From assembly GCF_002278075.1 (NCBI RefSeq), contig NZ_CP022992.1, forward strand, positions 186,001-250,000: DNA of 64,000 bases, given 5' to 3'. Shown here piece after piece: positions 35,699 to 43,882 of this stretch. This DNA comes from Paraburkholderia aromaticivorans. Its GTDB lineage: Bacteria > Pseudomonadota > Gammaproteobacteria > Burkholderiales > Burkholderiaceae. How positions within the stretch are numbered: position 1 is the first letter of the stretch; every line of letters starts with the position of its first letter. The notes under the pieces were generated by a model. The model was not told where the DNA came from and searched no databases. It saw only the letters and a list, made by a program, of their open reading frames with translations. The position numbers and the translations under genes are program-made.

Positions 35699-36850
35699 AT
35701 GAATTCGATATTGGAGCGGTTGTCGTTCGGTCGAGCGAAAAGTGGCGACAACCCTACGGCAGGGCGCGGACTCTTTCTCGCCATATATGAGTTCAAGCAA
35801 CGGCGGGGGGAGTTTTACTCAGACCTTGCCGGGCTTATGGCGGCGCAACTAGGAAAAAACATTCGTGAACTTCTTGAGCCGTACGTTGAGCGGTACGGCT
35901 CTATGCCGGAAGGGAAGCTTGCGGCGTACTGGTTGCAACGGATGGACGAAGATGTCGCGACATTCTCTGAAGCGCTCGTCGGAACAGTCCCGTCGGAAGA
36001 TCTGACCGTGCTGGCCTTTGCTGAGCGAGCAGGGGATCTCAAGGTCGGCCTCGAACAGCTGTCGGAGAACATCCGCGGTATGGAGGACGCGAAGAAAGTT
36101 GCGCGGACTGTGCTCTTCGCTGCGGTGGCCGCAGTCGTGATTTTCCACATTTTCCTTGGCGTTGAGGGATTCGTATTGATGCCTCGCACGCTCAAGTCTA
36201 TCGGGGGGATGATTCCGCCGGAACACTGGGGCCCGGTCGGGAAAATGTTTTATGGACTCGGGGAAGTTGTTCGCGGGTGGGGTTGGGCGCTGATCCTGCT
36301 GGAGGTGTTCGTCTTCGGGTGGGTGAAGTGGTCCTTTCCGAACTATGTCGGGCGATTCCGGCCGTGGCTAGATCGGCACTTCCTTCCGTATCAGTTTTAT
36401 CGCGACTTCCGAGGTGCGGCTTTCCTTTCGTCGCTGGGTGCCGGGACCGTCAGGGTTGGCACGCAGGTCCAGACGGTGCCGGATGTGCTGGAAAAGATGG
36501 AGGCTGAAGCCTATCCGTGGCTGAAGTGGCATATCAAGCGAATTCTGAATAATTTTGAGCACGAGCCGAATTCAAAGGGCGAGGCGTTCAACACGGGAAT
36601 CGTCAACGACCGGGCGTATTACCGGATCGTCGATATCGCGGAATATAGCGACATGTCCACAATGCTTTCGAAGGTCGGAGAGATCGTCAGAAAGGCTGCG
36701 CCGGCGGAGATGGAAAAGAAAGCAACCATCGTCCGGTACATCGTCGTCGTGATCGTCATCGTGATGATGCTGGGTATGTACTTCGGCACGTTCAAGATGG
36801 CGGACGAATTCAAGGCAATTATTCAGCTCAATATGATGATGCGCGGCTAA
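35699..36850 (+). CDS. pilR: PilR, inner-membrane pilus platform protein (GspF type)
   Basis: 383 residues. Two cytoplasmic helical repeats are separated by hydrophobic segments (about 137-165, 195-215, and 345-365), the GspF/PilC layout. It couples the PilQ motor to the growing pilus. It follows pilQ by 27 bp. Confidence 0.88.
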   Translation: MNSILERLSFGRAKSGDNPTAGRGLFLAIYEFKQRRGEFYSDLAGLMAAQLGKNIRELLEPYVERYGSMPEGKLAAYWLQRMDEDVATFSEALVGTVPSEDLTVLAFAERAGDLKVGLEQLSENIRGMEDAKKVARTVLFAAVAAVVIFHIFLGVEGFVLMPRTLKSIGGMIPPEHWGPVGKMFYGLGEVVRGWGWALILLEVFVFGWVKWSFPNYVGRFRPWLDRHFLPYQFYRDFRGAAFLSSLGAGTVRVGTQVQTVPDVLEKMEAEAYPWLKWHIKRILNNFEHEPNSKGEAFNTGIVNDRAYYRIVDIAEYSDMSTMLSKVGEIVRKAAPAEMEKKATIVRYIVVVIVIVMMLGMYFGTFKMADEFKAIIQLNMMMRG

Positions 36851-37065
36851 CGGGCTTGCGGTTTCGTTGGGCATGAAAGATCCCCTGGATAGCGGTTGTT
36901 TCGAAGTTTCTCCTTGTGTTGTGGGGTGTTGTAATCGGGTTAACGTCCAATCTGGGCGCATGCCTTGCGTGGATGGGCGCCCATTGGGTAGTTCAGTCCG
37001 CGCAAGAGAGGGTGAATGGATACTTTTTGAGGAGCATGAGAATCGTGAAGAACCGGGAAATCAAC

Positions 37066-37641
37066 ATGGCGCAGGGCGATGCGGACACTTCGGTCTATGA
37101 CCAGAAGGTGCGGAAGGATAGTCGGAGGGCCAGGGCGCAACGTGGGAGCGTGCTGATCGAGTATGGCCTTTACCTGCTCGTCGCGCTCATCGCTGTTGTC
37201 GGCCTGTACGCGTATTTCAACTCGAACAGTGTCGGCGAGCAAACCAACCAACTGGGCCAAGATCTGACGTCGCTTGCGGGTAAGGTGAAATCCTCGTATT
37301 CGGGCCAGTATGCGAACGTTACGAACGGCAACCTTGACACGGGTGGCTTCTTCAAGGGCCTGGTCTCGATGTCGGATAACGCGGGGGTCGTGACCACGGC
37401 CCCCGGCGGCGGTCAACTTACCGTCACCTCCGGCACCCTGAATGTTGCAGGGGATTCGGTGCAATACAAGGTCACGAACCTGCCGGATTCGTCCTGTCAG
37501 CCCATCCTGTCGGCAATTCAACGTGGTGCCGCGAAGATCACCATCAATGCGACGGTCATCAAATCGCCGACGGTGACCTTCAACCCGGCGAACATGACGT
37601 GCACCGGGGATGCGAACACCCTTACCTTCCTGATGAGCTGA
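37066..37641 (+). CDS. pilS: PilS, type IVb major prepilin
   Basis: 191 residues from 37066. A basic leader of 27 residues ends in QRG, followed by SVLIEYGLYLLVALIAVVGLYAYF, the class III prepilin motif with Glu at position 5. Cys497-like spacing is not judged, but two cysteines near the C-terminus (SSCQPI, MTCTGD) could form the usual D-loop disulfide. The start is uncertain: ATG 37036 and GTG 36916 are in frame upstream. The latter would add a second hydrophobic stretch. No prepilin peptidase gene is visible in the window. Confidence 0.82.
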   Translation: MAQGDADTSVYDQKVRKDSRRARAQRGSVLIEYGLYLLVALIAVVGLYAYFNSNSVGEQTNQLGQDLTSLAGKVKSSYSGQYANVTNGNLDTGGFFKGLVSMSDNAGVVTTAPGGGQLTVTSGTLNVAGDSVQYKVTNLPDSSCQPILSAIQRGAAKITINATVIKSPTVTFNPANMTCTGDANTLTFLMS

Positions 37642-37671
37642 TCGGTCCGGCTCGGGGTAGGAGTATGGCAG

Positions 37672-37694
37672 GGCGCCCACGGGCGCCTTTTTTT
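37672..37694 (+). terminator. Intrinsic terminator after pilS
   Basis: GGCGCCC and GGGCGCC pair around an AC loop, followed by a run of T. Confidence 0.9.
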
Positions 37695-37781
37695 ATGAGA
37701 GATCTACTACTCTCGGTATTGGGAACTTCCAAGCTTGTGCGGCTTGAAATGTGATCGTTCCGCTAGCATCGTAGGCTATAC

Positions 37782-37794
37782 TTCCTGATGGGAA
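37782..37794. promoter_or_regulatory. Palindromic operator 7 (TTCCTGATGGGAA)
   Basis: Directly overlaps a good -10 box TATACT (37777-37782) and lies 61 bp before pilV. Confidence 0.75.
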
Positions 37795-37854
37795 ATAACT
37801 CGGCGATCGCCGACGCCCGATAGCGTGAGGGCGGTCATTGTCAAGGGGGCTTCC

Positions 37855-39537
37855 ATGGACAAGATACTGAGATTCAACAACTTCGACCGTCCCGCGGCGG
37901 CGAGGGGACGTCATGGTATGTCGCTGCGTCGGAGGAAACTCGGGCAACGCGGTTCGATGCTCATTGACACCGCGCTCGCGCTTACGGTTGCGACAATCGC
38001 TCTGACTGGACAGATGGCGCAGACGTCCGAAGCCATCGATGAGTCCATTGCGAAAGCAACGGGGCAATGGGCTGTCGAATACCAGGGGGGGCTCAACGGT
38101 TACTACAGCACAAACGGTCAGGCGATCATGGCCAACCAGGGTGTTGCCGGTGTGGCCAATCCCTATGCCCCGACTATCCCGGAGCTAATCAATCTAGGCT
38201 ATTTGCCGCAGGGCTTTGGATCGAAGGCGCCGAACGGACAAGTGTTCACCTCGAACGTTACCCAGGTTTGTCCCGGGGGGAACTGTACGCTGGCTGGGTA
38301 TGTTTATTCATCGACCCCATACAAGGACGGCACCGGCGCGGTACGAAATGACCTGGCCGGGATTGCCATGCAAGCCGCGGGGGCAGATGCTGGCATGACG
38401 CCCCCGGGGCAGGCTGGTCAGTTGGTCGGGACGGGCAACGGCTGGCAGACACCGATGGCAGGTGTTCAGGTTGGTACTTTGGCGATGCGCGTCGGTTCTT
38501 ATTCGGCAACTGATGCGATATTGAGCCAGTTTTACATGCTTAACGGCTCGCGCGCCCTCACCGGTGCGATGAATGCAAACGGAAATAACATCAACAACGC
38601 GGCTTCAGTCTATACGCAGCACGTTGGTGTCAATGAAGGCGGGGCCGGTTCGGGTACTATCGGGTTGGCGAAGCAGGCGCTGTACGGGGACTCTAATAAC
38701 ATCGTCCTCCAGAGCAGCGGAACCGTGTACACGCGCAGTACGGATTGGTCGCGAGCTGCCGATCTCCAGGCACAGAATATTTACGCTTGGCAGGGTAGTG
38801 TTACTGCCGACAGCAACGTCAATGCAAACGGAACGTTGTGGTCGAACGGCGGCGTCGTTACCAACGGAAGCGTGACGTTGGCGACGAGCGGTGCACAGAT
38901 CACGAACCCGGGTCGAATGCACATCAACGTTGGCGAGAATCTTTACCTGCAACCCTGGTCCGGTGGCTCGACGATCGTCGGCGGTGGCGGCGGCAGCGGT
39001 AATCTGCAGGTGACTGGTACGACGTGGATGTATGGCCCGACGGTCAACCAAGGCTATACGTACCTCAACGGTGGCGGCGTGGTGAATAGCTCGCTATCGA
39101 TGGCAGCAACAGCGTGGTCAGGCTGGGGCTGTTCTGGGAACGGGATTACGACCGATCCAAACGGAAGCTTGTTGTCATGTAAATCCGGCGTGTGGCAGCA
39201 GGCGGGTTCGTCGGGCACAAACAACTACGTTTCGCTTGATATTGGCAATGGTGGGGTCTACTGGTTGCCGGCGAACACCACGCGGGTGGACGGTTATGTC
39301 TTCGTTCAGTGGACGGGCAGCAACGCGGGCGTCGCTGAGTTCATCGTCCGTGATACGTGGGGGAACATCCAGAATTACTTCTATGCCGGCGACAACGGCT
39401 GGAACGACGGCGGAAGTGGTTCTCAATGGTGGATTCCAGTTTCGATCCCGGTTGTTTCGAATTCGGCGTCGATTCAAATGGTGCAAATCAACGGCAGTAA
39501 CTCGCTTCACTGGCACGTCGGAAGCTACACACAGTAA
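37855..39537 (+). CDS. pilV: PilV, minor pilin/tip adhesin
   Basis: 560 residues using the ATG preceded by AAGGGGG. A basic leader ends in QRG, then SMLIDTALALTVATIAL, a prepilin-like helix. The middle resembles the constant region of R64 PilV (LSQFYMLNGSRALTGAMNANGNNI). The ...LLSCKSGVWQQ segment near residue 450 is where shufflon plasmids switch to the variable C-terminus; the last 110 residues are probably the receptor-binding part. No inverted alternative C-terminal segments or sfx repeats are visible downstream, so the adhesin appears fixed. Confidence 0.88.
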   Translation: MDKILRFNNFDRPAAARGRHGMSLRRRKLGQRGSMLIDTALALTVATIALTGQMAQTSEAIDESIAKATGQWAVEYQGGLNGYYSTNGQAIMANQGVAGVANPYAPTIPELINLGYLPQGFGSKAPNGQVFTSNVTQVCPGGNCTLAGYVYSSTPYKDGTGAVRNDLAGIAMQAAGADAGMTPPGQAGQLVGTGNGWQTPMAGVQVGTLAMRVGSYSATDAILSQFYMLNGSRALTGAMNANGNNINNAASVYTQHVGVNEGGAGSGTIGLAKQALYGDSNNIVLQSSGTVYTRSTDWSRAADLQAQNIYAWQGSVTADSNVNANGTLWSNGGVVTNGSVTLATSGAQITNPGRMHINVGENLYLQPWSGGSTIVGGGGGSGNLQVTGTTWMYGPTVNQGYTYLNGGGVVNSSLSMAATAWSGWGCSGNGITTDPNGSLLSCKSGVWQQAGSSGTNNYVSLDIGNGGVYWLPANTTRVDGYVFVQWTGSNAGVAEFIVRDTWGNIQNYFYAGDNGWNDGGSGSQWWIPVSIPVVSNSASIQMVQINGSNSLHWHVGSYTQ

Positions 39538-39540
39538 TCC

Positions 39541-39571
39541 CTTTGCCCCGGGGGGAGTCCCCCGGGGCAAA
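39541..39571. terminator. Large GC-rich inverted repeat after pilV
   Basis: CTTTGCCCCGGGGG and its perfect complement flank a three-base centre directly after the pilV stop. No T-run follows. It could end transcription from either side or fold as a 3' protective hairpin. Confidence 0.7.
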
Positions 39572-39973
39572 GCGGCCATCGGTCTATCCTGACCACTTAT
39601 CCCCCCCCCCAAAAAACCGGAGATCCGTTGAAGCTCGCGGAGTCTCGAAGATCTAAAACGAACTCCGGCCAACCACGAGCAACTTACGGCCGATGACACG
39701 TCTCGTCGCGAACCGCAAAATGTTGAGTGGCGATTTCAGATGTCAGCGTCACTGCGCTCAACTGGCCGTTGCATGGGCGGCGCCGGGTAATCGCTTTGGG
39801 AACCGGTTGCCAGTTGCCGGTGACTAGCCCAAAGGAGTGGTCCCGCGTCGCGCATATCTGAGCTGCCGAGCGAGGATCGTAAGCCGCCTTGCCACACGTA
39901 TTTGAGCGGCTTTTCTTGTAGATGCGACAAGCTAGGGAGGGTTTGGGACTGAACCTGTGAAGAAACTGCGAGT
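39572..39973. other. Non-coding gap with C10-A6 tract
   Basis: About 400 bp between convergent pilV and pilT-like genes. The only clear feature is a run of ten C then six A at 39601-39616. I see no promoter, gene or repeated segment of pilV in it. Confidence 0.6.
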
Positions 39974-40441
39974 TCAGCGAGGGGAAACCAGTCCCCACGA
40001 CGCCAGAATTCCTTGGATCGCGCGGGCATATTGGTCCCGCTGTCGTGGGGTCTCTGAGTGATAAGAACCGATGGCGTCCCACGTATTGCCGTACTTGATC
40101 ATTTTCTGCTTGAGATGCCAAGCGGCAACATAGATGTTGACGCACTGGTCCCTCAAGGACGACGGGCTTACTCCATACGCCTCGAGCTCCGGGAAGTGAA
40201 TTGAGTTGATCTGCAATTCACCCACGTCAATTGAGCCGTTGGAGTTGCGGTGGACGGCTGTGGGGTCGCCCTTGGACTCGTACCACGCGATTGCCCGAAG
40301 AACGTTCGGGTTCACCGATTGATAAGTACCGGCGTCATCAAAGCAATCTGCCAGGGCGGGTTGTACTGTGGTCAGCAGCACGAGAGCCACCCCGGTCATC
40401 AGCCCCGTAAGCCGACGGCGGATGCGAAGGCTTGTGTGCAA
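39974..40441 (-). CDS. PilT-like lytic transglycosylase
   Basis: 155 residues from a TTG start. A signal peptide (RIRRRLTGLMTGVALVLLTTVQPALA) is followed by an SLT domain with the catalytic glutamate in AWYESKGDP and the SIDVGELQIN motif, as in VirB1, IagB and R64 PilT. It opens peptidoglycan for pilus or pore assembly. TTG 40441 has GAGGAG eight bases upstream and keeps the basic n-region; ATG 40399 overlaps the previous stop (TGATG) but gives a signal peptide without positive charge. Confidence 0.85.
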   Translation of the reverse strand: MHTSLRIRRRLTGLMTGVALVLLTTVQPALADCFDDAGTYQSVNPNVLRAIAWYESKGDPTAVHRNSNGSIDVGELQINSIHFPELEAYGVSPSSLRDQCVNIYVAAWHLKQKMIKYGNTWDAIGSYHSETPRQRDQYARAIQGILASWGLVSPR

Positions 40442-40812
40442 AGCGAGCTCCTCGAGAGGGTGTTGGATCGGATACCGCGGCCGCGCGAGTTGTCGGAGTC
40501 CGACGGGTCGATGTCGTACTTCGAGGCAACCTTGGACAGCTTTGCGTTGAGGCTGTCGAGCGTAACCAGCAGGCGGTTGAGGCGAACCAGCAGCCACGCG
40601 AGCGCCGGCGTCAGGTTCGTGCCGGACATCGCGGCCGAGTAGGTGTCAACCACATCACCGTTTTGCTCGACCAGTCCGTTTTTCACGCCCTCCATACGCA
40701 GGAACAGGTCGTAAAGATCGGCCCGGCCGTCACCGTTGCCGCGCAGTTGAGCCGGGACGCTCCGGCGATCGAATTGCGCGTATTCGCACATGTATTGGTT
40801 GGTCACGCTCAT
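40399..40812 (-). CDS. Uncharacterised small protein
   Basis: 137 residues from the ATG with AAGGAG upstream. It is soluble; the central part (residues about 65-105) is a Leu-rich amphipathic helix, possibly a coiled coil (LARLNRLL-type heptads), followed by a basic tail. No family recognised. Its end overlaps the transglycosylase gene, and it lies downstream of the partition genes. A weak CTCCTGTAAGG half-match to the palindrome precedes it. Confidence 0.65.
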   Translation of the reverse strand: MSVTNQYMCEYAQFDRRSVPAQLRGNGDGRADLYDLFLRMEGVKNGLVEQNGDVVDTYSAAMSGTNLTPALAWLLVRLNRLLVTLDSLNAKLSKVASKYDIDPSDSDNSRGRGIRSNTLSRSSLCTQAFASAVGLRG

Positions 40813-40882
40813 GGTTTTCTCCTTGATTGGCCTTACAGGAGTCAATGTACCGACGTGCGTTTCTGTTTCTAGCCCTGTTGTG

Positions 40883-41302
40883 TTAATCGGGTAGCCACGC
40901 GAGCGCTGCTTGGGATTCGTCCACCATAAGCCCCCCAGTCGTTTCGGATGGGGAGGGGACGGCCGAGGGCGGATCGGGTTGCGGTGCAGCTGAGACTGGT
41001 ACAGCGGTTTTCCGAGCATCAACGCTTTGGGGCGCGATCTGTCGCTCAGAGGATGAAGCAGGCATTTGATCCGCCGGCATCGGCGCCACCGCGACTGCAT
41101 TTCGCGAATGAACCAGCTTGACGATATCTGCAACCGATTTGATCGGCCCGTGCAGGTCCTCAAGGTGAGCGCCGAGCTCGGCTAGACGAAGAAGCTCGAT
41201 ATTTGCATCCGAGCCTTCCTCAAGGCGTTCCATATGGCGGAGAACGGCGTGATGCGCGGGAACCGTGATCCGAAGTCGCATGGCGGAAGGAGGGCGTGCC
41301 AT
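40883..41302 (-). CDS. ParR/StbB-like DNA-binding adaptor
   Basis: 139 residues. The N-terminus MRLRITVPAHHAVLRHMERL has the strand-then-helices pattern of ribbon-helix-helix proteins, followed by a Pro/Ala/Ser-rich tail. It starts 11 bp after the ParM-like gene, the usual parM-parR order. ParR-type proteins bind the centromere array and cap ParM filaments. Assigned largely from context and size. Confidence 0.65.
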   Translation of the reverse strand: MARPPSAMRLRITVPAHHAVLRHMERLEEGSDANIELLRLAELGAHLEDLHGPIKSVADIVKLVHSRNAVAVAPMPADQMPASSSERQIAPQSVDARKTAVPVSAAPQPDPPSAVPSPSETTGGLMVDESQAALAWLPD

Positions 41303-41313
41303 GGTCCAGTTCC

Positions 41314-42369
41314 TCAGGCTGCAGCTCGGCTGCTCGCGTCTCGCGCCGCCCAGAATTCGCCGGCGTATTGGAATCCGCGGACGTTGCTATAGACCGGATC
41401 GGCATCGGTGTGGATTTGGCTGTGCGACTTGCCCAGCTCCTTCTTGACATAGTCCGCGAAGAGATGCGCGCCGCCACCGGTGATCAGGATGTTGTCGATG
41501 TCGGAAATGTTTCCGATCGACAGCAGCATTTCGTTGATCGCGTCTTCAACGATCTGCGTCACGATCGGGCGCATTGGCGTGATGTCCACCTGTTTGCCAT
41601 TGATATTCAGCGGGGCGTTGACGCGGAGAGCGTTATCGATTCGCTGCATCGTCCGCGGGTTCAGCGTGAGATCCGGAGCAATGTGTTCGGCCACGGCGCT
41701 GATGACGGCCCACACTGATTTTGGCGTTGCGCTGCAGCGGCCGGTCAGCGGGCGGGCACCTTCGGTGACGAACCAGTCGAGCGTGCCGTAGCCGGCGTCG
41801 ATGACCAGGTTCGTCTGATATTGCATCGTTTCCAACAGCTTGCGCGGGACCGCGTAGTTATAGAAGGCGCCGCTCGGCTGCGGGAAGACCTTCACGCGGC
41901 GCACGTCGACCTTGAGGTTCTGGTCGGGCTTGACGGGATTCGGGACTTCGTGAACACCGGTCAGGAGGCCCTTGAGTTCGTCGGCGTAGCGATCGTAAGT
42001 CGTCAGCGGGAGACCTACGACCATGTAGTCGACTGCCTGCAGGCGCATCTTCTGAAGAGCGCCGAGAAAGAGTGCGCGATAGATGCGGGTCGTCGAGTAG
42101 GCTGCGGCGACCTCGCGCTTATAGATACCCTTCGATTCCGCGAGGGCATCGGCGCCGACGGCATAACTCTCGCCGTCGACCGCGACGACGATCCGATCGG
42201 CCTTGCTCATCAGGCCACCGGTGAAATCAGATTGAGTGGCTCGCGGGGCGAGGGAAGGGAAGAGACCGACTTGGGCGTCGCTGTCGATGTTGCGCTGGGA
42301 GGTGGTGTACTTGGTGTTGCCGTAGCCGACGTCGATGGCACGAACAATGGGCGGGGTTGCCTTGCTCAT
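41314..42369 (-). CDS. parM: ParM/StbA-like actin-family partition ATPase
   Basis: 351 residues. The phosphate-1 motif is AIDVGYGNTKY near residue 11, and further actin-fold motifs are LVIDAGYGTLDWFV and NILITGGGAHLF. Such proteins polymerise to push sister plasmids apart. The ATG at 42369 has GGAGAACC upstream. Its promoter side faces the phased repeat array, as in parMRC operons, and the probable adaptor gene follows directly. Confidence 0.88.
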   Translation of the reverse strand: MSKATPPIVRAIDVGYGNTKYTTSQRNIDSDAQVGLFPSLAPRATQSDFTGGLMSKADRIVVAVDGESYAVGADALAESKGIYKREVAAAYSTTRIYRALFLGALQKMRLQAVDYMVVGLPLTTYDRYADELKGLLTGVHEVPNPVKPDQNLKVDVRRVKVFPQPSGAFYNYAVPRKLLETMQYQTNLVIDAGYGTLDWFVTEGARPLTGRCSATPKSVWAVISAVAEHIAPDLTLNPRTMQRIDNALRVNAPLNINGKQVDITPMRPIVTQIVEDAINEMLLSIGNISDIDNILITGGGAHLFADYVKKELGKSHSQIHTDADPVYSNVRGFQYAGEFWAARDASSRAAA

Positions 42370-42429
42370 ATAGGTTCTCCACAAGAAGTACGCAAAGCAT
42401 ATGTGCTAATCAGCTTCGTGGCAAGAAGT

Positions 42430-42595
42430 TTGGCCAGAAATCGGCCAGTTATCGGCCACGTGTGGACGATACATGGCCTATATCCGGCCAATAAACGGCC
42501 GGAAACGTGGATTGAGAGACAGAGGAGAGCTTGAAAAGGCGGCGGTCTGGGCCAGAAATCGGCCACTTATCGGCCAAACGTGGCCGATTATCCGA
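42430..42595. repeat. parC-like centromere: phased GGCC repeats
   Basis: GGCC-centred units recur at 42432, 42443, 42454, 42464 (degenerate), 42475, 42486 and 42497, and again at 42550, 42561, 42572 and 42582. The spacing is 10-11 bp, one helical turn. The two clusters share longer stretches such as GGCCAGAAATCGGCCA and are separated by about 50 bp. This matches the two-cluster iteron plan of R1 parC, where the par promoter lies between the clusters. Confidence 0.82.
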
Positions 42596-42771
42596 CGGTT
42601 GTTTGCGACGTTGGCGAGATGATCGACGATAACGGTGCGCCGCCCTCTCGTTTTTGTGTCGGCTTGAGATCGGTAGTGAAAAGAGAGTGTCCTGTCATGT
42701 GCGTGAGACACATGAGCACGTGGCTTTCGGCGTTTTTTTGGGATAGGTAAGGGGGTAGAGAAACGATTTAA

Positions 42772-42803
42772 TTCTTGACAGGAAGCGTTGGCCTATCTAA
42801 TCT
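42772..42803 (+). promoter_or_regulatory. Operator 8 (TTCTTGACAGGAA) overlapping a sigma-70 promoter
   Basis: The palindrome (42772-42784) contains a perfect -35 box TTGACA (42775-42780), with TAATCT at 42798-42803 after an ideal 17-bp spacer. Transcription would start near 42810 and run through the structured non-coding region toward the recombinase gene. Confidence 0.75.
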
Positions 42804-42809
42804 GCGAAC

Positions 42810-43860
42810 CATCGATCGCACCACACAGTGCGTTGATCGGCAGCTGGGCCGTATCTAGCCACCGACGCCAGGCACGTACGCAGCGTCGGAACCGGACGCG
42901 CAACGCGTCCAAAAGCAGGACAGTCGAGGCATCAGCCTCGCCCGAAATCCGATGAGGATCGCTCGGGCAAAACGCAACTCGTGTATCCCTCGCGGATTCA
43001 CACGGCTCGCAAATCAGCGACGCCGGGCATCGCCCCCGCTAGGACCTTTCATCTCGACAACGACTTCTGATCGCACGAAGACCTCCTGCGCGAATTGCGC
43101 CGGCTTGGTCCGGCAAGCGTCACGCATCGAGCGTGCGATCAGCGTCAACGTCAGCACTGGAAGCCTCTGGCTCAACAAAAGCTCTCGCCGCTTACATTCC
43201 GTCAGGAAGCGTACGGCGTGACTTTCTCGCAATACGGAATCGGTACACACCACCGACCCCAAATGTGTGATTGCTCCGCATGGAGCAGCCCGCCAGCCGC
43301 CTGACACACGGGCGGAATCCACTGGCACGAAGCGCGTGCGCTTCTAGTCATTCCGATGACTCCCATTCCGCTGGACGCGGCTTCGTGCGAAACGCATGGA
43401 AGCCGACCTCCTCGTTTTCGAGCGCCCGTTGAGGCGTATCGCGGGCGGGCCGGGTATCTGGCAACTTGCTCGAACCTCGTCACGGGTTCGGAGGCCGCAA
43501 GGGGAAGGAATGGGAGTAACCAGATTCGTTTGGGAAGCGCTTGGGGCGCTAACCGAGAGTCAGGAGGAAGTCGTACCTCTCAAAAACGCGACAAAGGCTC
43601 CCCGCTTAGGACACAAGCGGGGATGGCGCGACAGCGCATCTGTACGGCCGAGGGATCGGTTGTGTGGGTCCAGTAGTTTCTAACGTATGGCACTGCTACC
43701 CCCGTCGCTCCGGAAGGCGACAAGAAGCACTCCGTAGGAAAAGAAGCAGAGATCCGGTCTCAAGCCTGGAGGGATTGGAACGCCTATGTACCGATTCCTG
43801 CGGGAATGAGACCGGTTGAAGGATCGACGCGCTCACTCACCGACCGTGAGAGCACACCAA
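42810..43860 (+). ncRNA. Candidate large structured RNA (about 1.05 kb)
   Basis: No credible gene on either strand, but dense perfect stem-loops: 42862-42889 (7 bp), 42894-42910 (7 bp, CAA loop), 42925-42940 (6 bp), 42941-42967 (two-part stem), 43196-43240 (7 bp), 43272-43287 (6 bp), 43329-43344 (6 bp), 43346-43361 (6 bp, TCCG loop), 43378-43405 (7 bp plus inner 3 bp), 43423-43447 (6 bp), 43471-43490 enclosed by a longer-range pair 43456-43461/43520-43525, 43599-43623 (9 bp), 43704-43721 (5 bp) and 43754-43815 (9 bp closing a smaller hairpin). A strong promoter precedes it. Group I/II intron cores, RNase P and tmRNA were not recognised. Alternatives are a regulatory leader of the recombinase gene or a DNA-level site such as oriT. 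Confidence 0.5.
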
Positions 43861-43882
43861 GACAACAGTCAGGAGCACACGA

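Noticed and set aside
36916..37066. Separate small membrane protein gene before pilS
   Set aside because: The hydrophobic stretch is in the same frame as pilS, starts at a GTG without a ribosome-binding site and has no stop before pilS.
39974..40441. Twitching-motility ATPase PilT
   Set aside because: The protein is a lytic transglycosylase; PilT here is only the R64 naming and has no Walker motifs.
42430..42595. Replication iterons or a CRISPR array
   Set aside because: The repeats are 10-11 bp and helically phased beside parM with no initiator gene; there are no spacers of CRISPR length.
43196..43210. TTCCGTCAGGAAG inside the structured region as a tenth operator
   Set aside because: The half-site spacing is one base shorter than in the other nine copies, and it lies inside the proposed RNA, where it pairs with 43234-43240.
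42952..43328. Short frames on both strands in the structured region as genes
   Set aside because: They are about 90-105 codons, lack ribosome-binding sites, overlap each other and cross the predicted stems; composition is not gene-like.
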